64,000 nt of DNA from the NCBI RefSeq assembly GCF_003286915.1, contig NZ_QMFY01000014.1:62001-126000 (forward strand). The letters run 5' to 3'. Made by a program: the position numbers and the translations under genes. The stretch comes from Pseudochryseolinea flava. Its GTDB lineage: Bacteria; Bacteroidota; Bacteroidia; Cytophagales; Cyclobacteriaceae. This document shows positions 1 to 11,717 of the stretch, in pieces (position 1 is the first letter of the stretch; each line of letters begins with the position of its first letter). The notes under the pieces were generated by a model. That model was not told the origin of the DNA. It was given only the letters and a program-made list of their open reading frames with translations, and ran no database searches.

Positions 1-1256
1 CTGCGGTGTCTGCGGGATGGCGTATTAGCGAAGAATCATTTTTGGCGAGTAATGAACTCATCAGCGATTTGAAATTACGCGCGAGTTATGGCGTTACCGG
101 AAATAATTCCAGCGGCGACTATGGATGGATATCCACCATCTCTGGTAACCAGGTTTATCAGTTCGATAGATCTGGTGGTACAGCGTCTTCAGGTTATACC
201 ATTCGAGCACTGGCAAATTCGAAGCTCAAGTGGGAAACAACGCACATGGCCAATGTCGGCTTAGATCTAGGTGTTCTTGATAACCAGATTACACTCTCAC
301 TTGAATACTTTAACAACAAGACCAAAGACATGATTATCCAACGCCCGATTCCGTTATCGTTCGGATACGATGTTGCTCCTTTTGATAATGCAGGCGAAGT
401 TGAAAATAAAGGTGTTGAAGTTGAAATCAGCTACGCGAAGTCAACAGGAAACTTAACGTTTAATGCATCAGGAAACATATCGATTGTTAAGAACGAGGTA
501 ATAAGTCTCGGTGGCGAAGGTATTACAATCGCACAAGCGGATTGGTATGGAGACAACCTAACACTTACCAAAGTGGGTGAGCCGATCGGACATTTTTATG
601 GATATGTTGTCGATGGATTGTTCCAGGAAGGCGACTCAAGAGCACTTCAACCGAAGGCACGTCCTGGCGATATTCGATTCAAGGATGTAACCGGCGACGG
701 TGTGTTGGACAGTAAAGACAAAGTTAACATTGGTCACTTCCTTCCAGACTTTTCTTATGGCGTAAACTTTTCAGCAAACTGGAAAGGGTTTGATGCGTCA
801 CTGTTCTTGCAAGGTGTTTCCGGAAATCAGATCTATAGTATAGTTAAGTATGACTTGGAAGGCATGACCAGGTTGTTCAATTCAGGTACTGCCGTGTTAG
901 ACAGATGGACACCTGAGAATACTAACACAAATGTTCCTAGAGCGATATCTGGTGATCCTAATCAAAACGCGCGAGCTTCTGACCGTTTCGTCGAAGATGG
1001 TTCATACTTCAGGGTGAAGAACCTCACACTCGGTTACAATTTCACTTCGATATCAAATTTGACTAAGAACGCATTGACAAGACTACGGGTTTATACAACA
1101 ATGCAAAATTTGCTGACGCTTACAAAGTACAAGGGCGGATATGATCCAGAAATTGGTAACCGCAATGCCGGAACAAACGGACTCACGCAAGGGATCGATT
1201 ACGGTCAATTTCCTCAGGCGCGCAGTATTACTGTAGGAGTGCAAGTCGGTTTTTAG
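1..1256 (+). CDS. SusC/RagA-family TonB-dependent transporter, C-terminal part
   Basis: This is the 3' end of an outer-membrane TonB-linked transporter that imports oligosaccharides with its SusD partner. The frame is open from base 3, so the gene continues to the left of the window; the GTG at base 6 is internal. About 418 residues of beta-barrel are present, with typical SusC barrel segments (a TGDGVLDSKDK-type turn, a DRWTPENTNT stretch, and FVEDGSYFRVKNLTLGYNF near the end). It closes with an aromatic final strand (VGVQVGF). The carboxypeptidase-regulatory-like domain, TonB box and plug are missing only because of the edge. The SusD partner starts 26 bases downstream on the same strand. 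Family call is secure; substrate is inferred from neighbours. Confidence 0.95.
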   Translation, partial: AVSAGWRISEESFLASNELISDLKLRASYGVTGNNSSGDYGWISTISGNQVYQFDRSGGTASSGYTIRALANSKLKWETTHMANVGLDLGVLDNQITLSLEYFNNKTKDMIIQRPIPLSFGYDVAPFDNAGEVENKGVEVEISYAKSTGNLTFNASGNISIVKNEVISLGGEGITIAQADWYGDNLTLTKVGEPIGHFYGYVVDGLFQEGDSRALQPKARPGDIRFKDVTGDGVLDSKDKVNIGHFLPDFSYGVNFSANWKGFDASLFLQGVSGNQIYSIVKYDLEGMTRLFNSGTAVLDRWTPENTNTNVPRAISGDPNQNARASDRFVEDGSYFRVKNLTLGYNFTSISNLTKNALTRLRVYTTMQNLLTLTKYKGGYDPEIGNRNAGTNGLTQGIDYGQFPQARSITVGVQVGF

Positions 1257-1282
1257 TAGTCGAATCATTAAAAAGTTTTCCA

Positions 1283-2794
1283 ATGAAAAGAAAATTAATA
1301 TTAGCATTGATGGCGACGGTAGTATTCACCGTGTCATGTAACGAGGATCTTCTGGACAGAGATAATCCAAATGAGTTTACACCGGAATCGTTTTATAAAA
1401 ACGGTGATCAAATTGTCGGAGCGGTGAACGCTGCTTATACGAGCATGCAAAGTTTGGATCTCTTTTGTCGCGAGTATTTCTTTCTGCATGATATGAGAGG
1501 TGATGACGTCGTGTCGGGTGGAGGCCAACTTGAAACGCATCGCGACCAATTGTTGACAGGTAACCACGACGCTTCCAATGGTGTAGTGATGCAAGTTTGG
1601 CGTGGATGGTACCGACTGATTCATCAGACAAACCAGGTAATAGAAAATGCACCGAAAGCAACGGAAAACGTGACTGACGAATTGAAAGCACGTGTTATCG
1701 CGGAGGCGAAATTTCTGAGAGCTTTGGCTTACTTCGATCTTGTTACGATATGGGGCGGCGTTCCTTTGATGGAAACCTATGCTAAAAAAATCGGTGAAGA
1801 TTTACCGCGTGCGTCTGAAGATGCTGTTTATGCGTTGATCATATCTGATCTCGAGAACGCTGTTGCAAATCTTCCTGTTAAGGCTTCATACAACGCGAGC
1901 AACATCGCCAGAGCAAATAAAGAGGCAGCGCAAAATCTGTTGGCGCGTGTGTACATGCAGCGCGGAGAGTATAACAAAGCAGAACCACTGCTGGCATCTA
2001 TTATCGACGGCGGCGCTTTCAATGGTTGGAAAACTATTCCATACCTCGACAACTTCAGAGAGGAAAATGAATTCAATGCCGAGTCATTATTTGAGGTGGC
2101 ATTCACCGAAGCATTTGGCGGATCGATTTGGGACAACACGGCACAAGGCACAACGGCGGAAGTAACCTTTCGCGGCCAGGAGTATGGTCCGAATGCGTGG
2201 CGAAACTTGATACCATCACCATCATTGATGAATGAATACGAAAAAGAAGCAAAGGGTGACGACAAGGATGATCCACGGTATAATGATTCATTTTATTTCA
2301 TTGGCGATCTGTATAACGAAGGCACCGATACCCTGGAAAATTGGGGATGGAAAAAATATCAAAAAATATATAAGGCCCCAGCCGAGGATGTTCGATCAGG
2401 TATCAATATGCGTGTGATGCGTTACACCGAAGTGTTGCTGAACATGGCGGAGGTGCAAAACGCGTTGGGTAATGACGACGACGCGATTGACTATCTAAAC
2501 GAGGTAAGATCGAGAGTCGGCGTTGAAATGCCACCATATCCAACAGCGAACTATCCTGTGAATTCTTCTGATGAAGTTTTCAGAGCGATTGTTCATGAGA
2601 GAAGAGTCGAACTCGCCGGTGAACAGATACGCAATAGAGATATTCTGCGCTGGAGAAAATTAGGCAAAATATCCACTGTCATTCCGGAGCCAATTGTTTA
2701 TATGGACACAAAACACTTGCTGGCACCAATACCTCAAATGGAAATTAACAGCAATGCGCTGTTGACAGAAGACGACCAAAATCCTGGATGGTAA
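1283..2794 (+). CDS. SusD/RagB-family starch-binding-like lipoprotein
   Basis: This is the surface glycan-binding partner of the preceding SusC. It has 503 residues with a lipoprotein signal ending in a TVSC lipobox, so Cys19 would be lipidated. The N-terminal SusD domain includes the AEAKFLRALAYFDLVTIWGGVP motif region and helical TPR-like repeats. The C-terminal RagB/SusD segment has the usual NEVRSRVG and HERRVELAGE motifs and ends in DDQNPGW, the usual SusD terminus. It follows SusC by 26 bases and is followed by a strong hairpin terminator at 2819, so this pair seems to close an operon that begins outside the window. Confidence 0.96.
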   Translation: MKRKLILALMATVVFTVSCNEDLLDRDNPNEFTPESFYKNGDQIVGAVNAAYTSMQSLDLFCREYFFLHDMRGDDVVSGGGQLETHRDQLLTGNHDASNGVVMQVWRGWYRLIHQTNQVIENAPKATENVTDELKARVIAEAKFLRALAYFDLVTIWGGVPLMETYAKKIGEDLPRASEDAVYALIISDLENAVANLPVKASYNASNIARANKEAAQNLLARVYMQRGEYNKAEPLLASIIDGGAFNGWKTIPYLDNFREENEFNAESLFEVAFTEAFGGSIWDNTAQGTTAEVTFRGQEYGPNAWRNLIPSPSLMNEYEKEAKGDDKDDPRYNDSFYFIGDLYNEGTDTLENWGWKKYQKIYKAPAEDVRSGINMRVMRYTEVLLNMAEVQNALGNDDDAIDYLNEVRSRVGVEMPPYPTANYPVNSSDEVFRAIVHERRVELAGEQIRNRDILRWRKLGKISTVIPEPIVYMDTKHLLAPIPQMEINSNALLTEDDQNPGW

Positions 2795-2818
2795 CAAGCT
2801 GATCATTGGTAATGTAAA

Positions 2819-2846
2819 GGAGCGAGCGCGATCTCGCTCCTTTCTT
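2819..2846 (+). terminator. Rho-independent terminator after SusD
   Basis: A perfect 8-bp stem GGAGCGAG (2819-2826) and CTCGCTCC (2833-2840) with a six-base loop is followed by TTTCTTATT. It lies 24 bases after the SusD stop and separates this SusCD pair from the GH9 gene. The rest of 2795-2977 shows no gene. Confidence 0.8.
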
Positions 2847-2977
2847 ATTGCAATCCCAGCCATATTCTTCATTCAGACGTGTTGTGTGATTCTACAGCAC
2901 GCTACAAGCACGTTGGATATGAAACATGCCCCAATCGAGATCAACAACATCAACCCCGCAAAATAATAAACTAACGT

Positions 2978-5527
2978 ATGGAGCTGAGAAAATTCCTTTT
3001 TATAGCAACAAAGTCAATCGCCCTAACACTTACTCTTCTTCTTTCGTACGACGAATCGTTTACGCAAGATTTTAAAATAAATGAACAAGATTATTTCGAG
3101 ACAAGGGGCGCAAATATTCTCGTCTTCAGCAATGAATACAACGGCATGTTTTTCGATGAAAAAACTGCGGGTATTGAATTTATTCATCACGGCGTACGCA
3201 ATGTAACAGGCGGGGCTGTCAGACTTCAAAACACTCCCGAGCAATGGGATCTTGTTCCCAAGCTGGTTCAACGGAAAGTTGATAAAAAGAATAACAGTAT
3301 TGATGTAGAGCTCCGATACAACGAATTTGATTTTAATTCAAAAGTGAAAGTCAAAGCTGAGAATGGTGGTATCGTCGTAAGTGTTTTTCTGGACAAGATG
3401 ATTCCTGAAAATCTTGAAGGGCAAGCGGGTTTTAATCTTGAATTGATTCCGTCTCCTTATTTTGAAAAAACTTATTTGATGGATGGCCGCCCTGGCATAT
3501 TTCCACTGTATCCGGCAGCCAACACACGTGTTTTACCTGCCAGCAAAAAAATCTCGCAATTCGCTGGGCACAAAACATTCGACGATAGAGGAAAAGATGA
3601 ATTTATCTCCGCTGATGCGTTAGCCACAGGACGTCGTATCGTGATAAGTCCAGAGGATATTGAAAGACAAATATCAATTCAATCGGACCAACAAGATCTC
3701 ATGCTTTTTGACGGAAGAAACTTAGCACAAAACGGCTGTTTTATTATTCGTAGTCTGTTGCCGTCAAAAAAAGTGGGCGAGGTGTTGCGCTGGTTTATAA
3801 AGCTGAATGTCATCGCGGATTGGAAACGGTCTCCGGTGATAGGCCTCAGTCAGGTTGGGTATCACCCGAATCAGGAAAAGGTGTCAATCATAGAGCTTGA
3901 TGAGCATGATGCACAGCAGCAAAATGCCACATTGTTTCAAGTCATGGACGATGGGAAAGCAGTGAAGAAATTTACTGGACAGTTGAAGTCTTGGGGAAAA
4001 TATCTCCGCTATAACTACGTGAAGTTTGACTTTAGTTCGGTTAAAGATCCAGGCGTATATTTTATTGAATATGGTGCGTCGAAGTCAAATACGTTTATCA
4101 TAGACGTGGATGTTTATAAAGATACCTGGGCTCCAACCCTTGATGTTTGGTTCCCTGTGCAGATGGATCATATGCAAGTGAATGAAGGTTATCGTGTATG
4201 GCATGGCGTTCCGTATTTGGATGATGCTTTGCAGGCACCACCTAATCACGAACATTTTGATGGCTATAACATGTCATCGACTACGGACACGAAGTTTAAA
4301 CCGCTTGAAAGAATTCCGGGACTAGCTGTAGGAGGTTGGTTTGATGCTGGCGACTTCGATATTCAAACCTTGTCGCATTGTAGCGCGATTCTGAGCTTTG
4401 TTAATACTTGGGAAAACTTTAAACTCGACCGCGATCAGACTTACATAGATCAAGCAACACGTTTTGTTGACATTCACCGTCCGGATGGTAAAGCAGACAT
4501 CCTCCAACAAATCGAGCACGGTACGTTAAACATTGTCGCTCAAATAAAGAGCATTGGTCATCCAGTTCGCGGTATCATCGTTCCGAATTTGCATCAATAT
4601 CATCATCTCGGTGACGCATCAACAGAGACAGATAATCTTCCTTATAATCCATCACTCAAACCTTTTCAGTCCGACGGAAGATCAAGTGGTACGATGGACG
4701 ATCGATGGGTATTTACAAATAGGATGCCTTTCCTAGATTATTATTCGGCCGCGACGTTAGCGGCAGCACATCGTGCGCTGAATCAGTACAACAAAGCGCT
4801 TGCTGATGAATCACTGACTTTCGCCAAAAAACTTTGGGATGAGGCTCGGGCAATGCCTAATACCGACACGCTTCGCGGGCCATCATTTTTTCGAAAAAAT
4901 GCTGAAATGAACGCGGCGCTGCAGTTATTCATCACAACGAAAGATGAGAAATATGGCAACCGGTTTAAAGAGCTTATCTGGTCTTCACTCGACGGTGGTT
5001 TACAGTTTAGTATTTCAATTGCGCTGCAAGCGTGTCCGTATATGGATTCGAAATACAAACAGAAATTGCGCGAGTATGTGCTGACTTATAAAAAATCTAT
5101 TGACGACCTCGCGAAAGAGAATCCATACGGCGTTCCGATGACCGCGCGCGGATGGGGCGGTAACTTCACGATTGTCAACTGGGCATTGACGAATTATCGT
5201 GCGCATCAAGCTTTCCCGGATATCATCAGTGCTGAAACTGTGTACACAGGATTGAGCTACATTTTCGGATGTCACCCGTACTCGAATCTTTCTTTTGTTT
5301 CTGCTGTCGGTGTAAAGTCGAAGCGCGTCACGTATGGCAGTAACAGGGCTGACTTTAGTTACATCGCAGGCGGTGTAGTGCCTGGGTTACTGATCTTGAA
5401 ACCAGACTTTCCAGAAAACAAAGAAGACTGGCCTTTCTTGTGGGGTGAAAATGAAGTGGTGATCGACATTTGCGCCGCTTATATTTTTCTCTCTCGTGCG
5501 GTACACGCGCTGGCAACACAAAAGTAA
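2978..5527 (+). CDS. GH9 family glycoside hydrolase (endo-beta-glucanase type)
   Basis: Secreted inverting glycosidase of 849 residues, expected to cut beta-1,4 glucan or a mixed-linkage or xyloglucan backbone. A hydrophobic N-terminal stretch (residues 10-25) is the likely signal peptide. Residues about 30-280 form a region I cannot assign. Residues about 285-375 look like the Ig-like CelD N-terminal module (VIGLSQVGYHPNQ). The (alpha/alpha)6 catalytic domain follows. The GGWFDAGDFD motif holds the base aspartates D456 and D459, and WGENEV near the C-terminus supplies the likely acid E826. It is longer than simple GH9 enzymes because of the N-terminal region. It is flanked by an upstream terminator and a 288-base gap, so it may be transcribed alone. 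Family call is firm; exact substrate is not. Confidence 0.9.
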   Translation: MELRKFLFIATKSIALTLTLLLSYDESFTQDFKINEQDYFETRGANILVFSNEYNGMFFDEKTAGIEFIHHGVRNVTGGAVRLQNTPEQWDLVPKLVQRKVDKKNNSIDVELRYNEFDFNSKVKVKAENGGIVVSVFLDKMIPENLEGQAGFNLELIPSPYFEKTYLMDGRPGIFPLYPAANTRVLPASKKISQFAGHKTFDDRGKDEFISADALATGRRIVISPEDIERQISIQSDQQDLMLFDGRNLAQNGCFIIRSLLPSKKVGEVLRWFIKLNVIADWKRSPVIGLSQVGYHPNQEKVSIIELDEHDAQQQNATLFQVMDDGKAVKKFTGQLKSWGKYLRYNYVKFDFSSVKDPGVYFIEYGASKSNTFIIDVDVYKDTWAPTLDVWFPVQMDHMQVNEGYRVWHGVPYLDDALQAPPNHEHFDGYNMSSTTDTKFKPLERIPGLAVGGWFDAGDFDIQTLSHCSAILSFVNTWENFKLDRDQTYIDQATRFVDIHRPDGKADILQQIEHGTLNIVAQIKSIGHPVRGIIVPNLHQYHHLGDASTETDNLPYNPSLKPFQSDGRSSGTMDDRWVFTNRMPFLDYYSAATLAAAHRALNQYNKALADESLTFAKKLWDEARAMPNTDTLRGPSFFRKNAEMNAALQLFITTKDEKYGNRFKELIWSSLDGGLQFSISIALQACPYMDSKYKQKLREYVLTYKKSIDDLAKENPYGVPMTARGWGGNFTIVNWALTNYRAHQAFPDIISAETVYTGLSYIFGCHPYSNLSFVSAVGVKSKRVTYGSNRADFSYIAGGVVPGLLILKPDFPENKEDWPFLWGENEVVIDICAAYIFLSRAVHALATQK

Positions 5528-5680
5528 ATTCATCAGCACGAATGGACTATATCGCTCAAAATGCGCGATTTAAAACGCTTTGTTCAAAATTTTAAAGCGA
5601 ATGTTCAATTGTTGATAGGCATACAGCAGTGCCGTGTTGCAGATTAGCAACGAGGTTACCGCTGAAACAAATGCGAATAG

Positions 5681-7738
<2,058 letters not shown>

Positions 7739-7817
7739 TTTATCCGGTTAACAGAATCTTTAAGTCGAAATTTATAAGCGCGATAACAACGCTGTCGAAA
7801 AATATAACTCATCGGGT

Positions 7818-8612
7818 ATGGCAACATGGCATGAAGCAACATCAAGAAACAGACAATTGATAGGCGCGATGGTCACCCACTTCAATACGCCAATATCTTC
7901 GAATATTCTCAGCGGAGCGGAAATTGCTTCCGGACAATTCGGGTACAGTATGGTGGTGACGCAGTCAATGAACAGAAATGAAAAGCGCATGAATAATCTT
8001 GAGCGGCTATTAGCGCTCGGTGTTGATGGGCTCTTTGTGTCATCCGCATATTCGCAGGAGCGTGCGCTGGTCGCGCACTTGGAAGAGTCGGATATACCGC
8101 GCGTTGTATTTGAAGCGTCATCGCTTATACCGAGCCAGCCTAAGAAGAGGCTTAACGATTTTCAGAACGCATATGAACTTACCAACTATCTGGTTGAGAA
8201 TGGGTGTAAGTCAATAGCACATATTTCATTGCCGATAGGCACACAGCAAAATAATTTTTTGTCCGGTTATAAAGAAGCCCTGCGTCTTAACGATTTACTT
8301 AAAATGCAACAGGCCGATGAGGATACGCACACGAATGATTCATGGTTAGATGTGCCTGAAATGCTGTTGTCCATGCCTCAGCTTGACGGAATTTTATTTT
8401 CCAGTCATTTGATTACTGCTGTTGCATGGAATGCGTCCATGGGTGCAGCAAGTCACAGCAATGAATGGCGGATCACAGGCAAGAAAGGAAGTATTGATAC
8501 GCGTAATGAAAAAATTGTTGAGGTGGGTAAGCTTGCTGCGACATTATTGATTTCGCTTTGCCGAAGAAAGTCTTCGATTGACAAATTGAAACTGTGTAGC
8601 GCTGTGGGATGA
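7818..8612 (+). pseudogene. Truncated LacI-family regulator remnant
   Basis: The 264-residue frame matches the sugar-binding core of LacI/GalR repressors: RQLIGAMVTHFNTPISSNIL, LLALGVDGLFVSSA, and YELTNYLVENGCKSIAHISLP. The roughly 60-residue N-terminal helix-turn-helix that should precede it is absent; upstream the same frame reaches a TAA about 50 bases before the ATG with nothing DNA-binding-like. The C-terminal half is shortened too: after PQLDGILFSSHLITAVAWNA it jumps to EVGKLAATLLIS, losing the usual VGFSN and VDQP segments. It therefore looks like a decaying gene with both a 5' loss and an internal deletion. It sits between the esterase and a GH43, where a local regulator would be expected. 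A ligand-binding protein without DNA-binding is the less likely alternative. Confidence 0.75.
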
Positions 8613-8673
8613 AAATTGGAGCGACACCAAGATCGGTCTTGGAAAATGTAATCAAAGAATAATAATTATAAAC

Positions 8674-10428
8674 ATGCGAAGGATACCATTTATCTTCATG
8701 GCTTGTACGATCATATTCAATATCATTGGGTTTGAAGTCAAGAGTCAATCAAAACGAAAAACATCAGGGAATGCCCCGATTTTTTCAAATGTATTATACC
8801 AGGGAAATGATCAAGTGTACAAGGACCATCCGCTTGCGGAAAATGAATTTTATAATCCCATTTTACAAGGGTGTTATCCCGATCCTGCAATCACACGGAA
8901 AGGCGACGACTACTACATGGTGTGTTCATCGTTTGCCATGTTTCCTGGCGTGCCTATTTTTCATTCAAGGGATTTGGTTAACTGGAAGCAGATAGGACAT
9001 GTGCTCGACCGTACTTCACAACTTGATGTACATGATACTGGAATAAGCGCGGGTGTCTATGCTCCGTCTATCACATACAACGCTGGTAACGATACGTTTT
9101 ATATGATCACGACGGCTTTCGCCGGTGGCCTGGGAAATTTCATCGTTAAGACCAAAGACCCATTGAACGGCTGGAGTGATCCAATTAAACTTGGTTTTGA
9201 TGGTATTGATCCTTCGCTTTTTTTCGATGATAACGGGAAGGCGTATGTCGTTCATAATGACGCACCCGACGCGGGCAAGGAAATTTATAAAGGGCATCGC
9301 GTAATTAAGATTTGGGAGTATGATGTAGCCAGTGATAAAATTATTGCTGGCAGCGACAAGATCATTGTTGACGGAGGCGTGGACATTTCTAAGAAACCAA
9401 TCTGGATCGAAGCGCCTCATATCTATAAAAAGGGCGGACGTTATTATCTGATGTGCGCAGAAGGTGGCACGGGTGGATGGCATAGTGAAGTCATTTTCGT
9501 AAGCGATTCGCCAAAGGGTCCTTTTAAACCTGCACCAAATAATCCAATACTCACGCAACGATATTTTGCTAATGAGCGCACCAATAAGGTTGCATGGGCG
9601 GGGCATGCCGATTTGGTATTGGGGCCAGACAATAAATACTACGGGGTATTCCTAGCCATCAGACCCAACGAAAAAGATCGCGTGAACATTGGCCGCGAAA
9701 CATTCATCTTGCCTGTAGACTGGTCGGGTGAGTTTCCAGTTTTTGAAAATGGGTTAGTACCGCTTGCACCCAAATTGAAAACACCAGCAGGTATAAAAAA
9801 TAGAACAGGACAAGATGGTTTTATTCCCAATGGTAATTTTTCATTTGCGGAAGATTTCTCCTCTGAAAAAATCGATTATCGATGGATCGCATTGCGAGGT
9901 CCGCGAGAAGCCTTCATAGAAAGAACGAAAGGAGGATTGCGAATAACACCATTCGAATCCAACATCAAACAAATGAAACCTACCGCAACGCTTTTCTATC
10001 GTCAGCAACACAATAGTTTTTCATTTACCACAACCATGCAGTACAAACCGAATTCAGAGAAGGATCTTGCTGGACTTGTATGTCTTCAGAGCGAGCATTT
10101 TAATTACGTGTTCGGTATCACTAAAAAGGATGACGAATATTTCCTCATTTTGCAGAAGAACAGTCGCAAGAACAATGGCACTGAAGTAGTGTCTACGGTA
10201 GTGGCGAATTGTAAGGTTGATATTTCAAATCCTGTTCAGTTGAAGGTGGAGTCGAAGGGTGATGAGTATTCTTTCAGTTACAATACCGGCGCAAATGGTT
10301 TTGTTAACGTCGGTGGCGTCGTATCGGGCGATATACTTTCGACAAACGTTGCTGGGGGATTTACTGGTTCGTTGATTGGTTTATACGCGACATCGGGAAA
10401 TGACGCCACGGTAAGTAATCTGCAATAG
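8674..10428 (+). CDS. GH43 glycoside hydrolase with C-terminal beta-sandwich (beta-xylosidase/arabinofuranosidase type)
   Basis: A 584-residue protein with a hydrophobic N-terminus (residues 4-20) that probably directs export. The five-bladed GH43 propeller spans about 58-370. Its three expected carboxylates are visible: base D70 in CYPDPAI, pKa-tuning D179 in IDPSLFFDD, and acid E246 in IEAPHIYK. Residues about 385-584 form the concanavalin-like C-terminal module common in GH43 xylosidases (FAEDFSSEKIDYRW, LAGLVCLQSEHFNYVFGI). It would release terminal xylose or arabinose from xylo-oligosaccharides. It follows the LacI remnant and precedes the zinc dehydrogenase by 47 bases. Confidence 0.92.
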   Translation: MRRIPFIFMACTIIFNIIGFEVKSQSKRKTSGNAPIFSNVLYQGNDQVYKDHPLAENEFYNPILQGCYPDPAITRKGDDYYMVCSSFAMFPGVPIFHSRDLVNWKQIGHVLDRTSQLDVHDTGISAGVYAPSITYNAGNDTFYMITTAFAGGLGNFIVKTKDPLNGWSDPIKLGFDGIDPSLFFDDNGKAYVVHNDAPDAGKEIYKGHRVIKIWEYDVASDKIIAGSDKIIVDGGVDISKKPIWIEAPHIYKKGGRYYLMCAEGGTGGWHSEVIFVSDSPKGPFKPAPNNPILTQRYFANERTNKVAWAGHADLVLGPDNKYYGVFLAIRPNEKDRVNIGRETFILPVDWSGEFPVFENGLVPLAPKLKTPAGIKNRTGQDGFIPNGNFSFAEDFSSEKIDYRWIALRGPREAFIERTKGGLRITPFESNIKQMKPTATLFYRQQHNSFSFTTTMQYKPNSEKDLAGLVCLQSEHFNYVFGITKKDDEYFLILQKNSRKNNGTEVVSTVVANCKVDISNPVQLKVESKGDEYSFSYNTGANGFVNVGGVVSGDILSTNVAGGFTGSLIGLYATSGNDATVSNLQ

Positions 10429-10475
10429 ATGCCTTCGGTCATGACGAATGAATTTGATTTTAGCATTACTTCGTT

Positions 10476-11492
10476 ATGAAAACATTAGTCTGTGTGAAGC
10501 CGGGAGAATTGCAATACGCTACTGCAGATCAACCACAGCCTAGTCGCGGAATGTCTATCATCAAAGTAAAGCGTGTCGGAATTTGTGGAACTGACCTTCA
10601 TGCATTTGACGGTACGCAACCTTACTTTAACTACCCGCGCATTTTAGGGCATGAGCTTGCTGGTGAGCTCGTATATGTGGACGGCGCACAGGAGTTTTCT
10701 AGTGGCGACGCCGTGACATTCATTCCATACATTTCTTGTGGACAATGTATCGCATGTAGGCGTGGAATAACCAATGCGTGTGTGCGAATAAGCGTATGCG
10801 GTGTGCATTGTGATGGTGGGATGGCTGAGTATTATACCGTACCATCATCATTACTTGTTCATGGTGATGGATTGAGTTTGGATACGTTGGCATTAATTGA
10901 ACCGTTGGCCATCGGTGCGCACGCGGTGAGTAGAGCAGGTATTACGCCGGGAGAGCATGTGTTGATTATCGGTGCTGGACCAATCGGCCTTGGCGCGATG
11001 GAAATTGTTCGTAGCGTCGGGGGGAAAGTAATCATGCTTGATGTCAATAATGAAAGACTGCGCTTTTGTAAAGAACAGCTCGACGTAGCGTATACGATAA
11101 ACGGAAACGATGATCATGTTCAAGAGTACCTTGAAGCGATAACCAATGGCGAGATGCCGACTGTTATCATGGATGCCACCGGAAACCTTAACGCAATCAA
11201 CAATGCCTTTCGTTATATGGCGCACGGCGCAAGATATATTTTAGTGGGGTTGCAAAAAGGTGATATTTCGTTCAATCATCCGGAGTTTCATAAAAGAGAA
11301 GCGACGCTAATGAGTAGTCGGAATGCCACCCGATCAGATTTTGAACATGTGGTGGCGTTGGTGAAACGAAAGAAATTTAATCCTGTGAAATTGATCACAC
11401 ATCGTGTTCGCTTCGAGGAAGTAAAGGATCGATTTCATGAGTGGTTAAATCCGACTTCGGGCGCTATCAAGGTGATGGTTGAGTTTGGTTAA
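10476..11492 (+). CDS. Zinc-dependent medium-chain alcohol/polyol dehydrogenase
   Basis: A 338-residue cytoplasmic oxidoreductase of the medium-chain superfamily, closest in layout to sorbitol, L-idonate or L-galactonate 5-dehydrogenases. The catalytic zinc ligands are in GICGTD and GHELAG. The structural zinc site is SCGQCIACRRGITNAC. The NAD(P) Rossmann motif is IIGAGPIGLGA, followed by the acidic end of beta2 in MLDVNN, which favours NAD. It sits between GH43 and GH95 and is spaced for co-transcription. It may oxidise a sugar or sugar acid released by these enzymes (for example L-fucose, L-galactose or a pentose). The substrate is inference only. Confidence 0.85.
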   Translation: MKTLVCVKPGELQYATADQPQPSRGMSIIKVKRVGICGTDLHAFDGTQPYFNYPRILGHELAGELVYVDGAQEFSSGDAVTFIPYISCGQCIACRRGITNACVRISVCGVHCDGGMAEYYTVPSSLLVHGDGLSLDTLALIEPLAIGAHAVSRAGITPGEHVLIIGAGPIGLGAMEIVRSVGGKVIMLDVNNERLRFCKEQLDVAYTINGNDDHVQEYLEAITNGEMPTVIMDATGNLNAINNAFRYMAHGARYILVGLQKGDISFNHPEFHKREATLMSSRNATRSDFEHVVALVKRKKFNPVKLITHRVRFEEVKDRFHEWLNPTSGAIKVMVEFG

Positions 11493-11717
11493 AATGTTGA
11501 ACTTTGATGTTGCAATTAATCGCATTCGCATTCTTCATCGCCCTTTTGGCAACACTCCATGTGCAGTTACAGCGCATGTATGAAATGAAGTCAACTTTTA
11601 AGACGGTAATTGACGATCCATCAGCAACAAATAAGAAGTTCCGAACTGTTGAGGGCGAATGTGGGTGGGTCACTGTTATTTATGTAATTTGATGAACGCA
11701 TTGCAGTTTTAAACGAG
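11493..11717. other. Intergenic gap without recognisable gene
   Basis: The 225 bases between the zinc dehydrogenase and GH95 contain only a 62-codon frame (11504-11692) with a hydrophobic start and no recognised family. I do not support it as a gene. No clear terminator is visible. Confidence 0.4.

Noticed and set aside
5614-5628. GATAGGCATACAGCA resembling GATAGGCACACAGCA at 8234-8248
   Set aside because: A single 14-of-15 match, one copy inside the LacI remnant frame; chance is likely in a window of this size.
9016-9606. 196-codon open frame on the - strand
   Set aside because: Antisense to the GH43 gene with intact catalytic residues; no recognisable protein.
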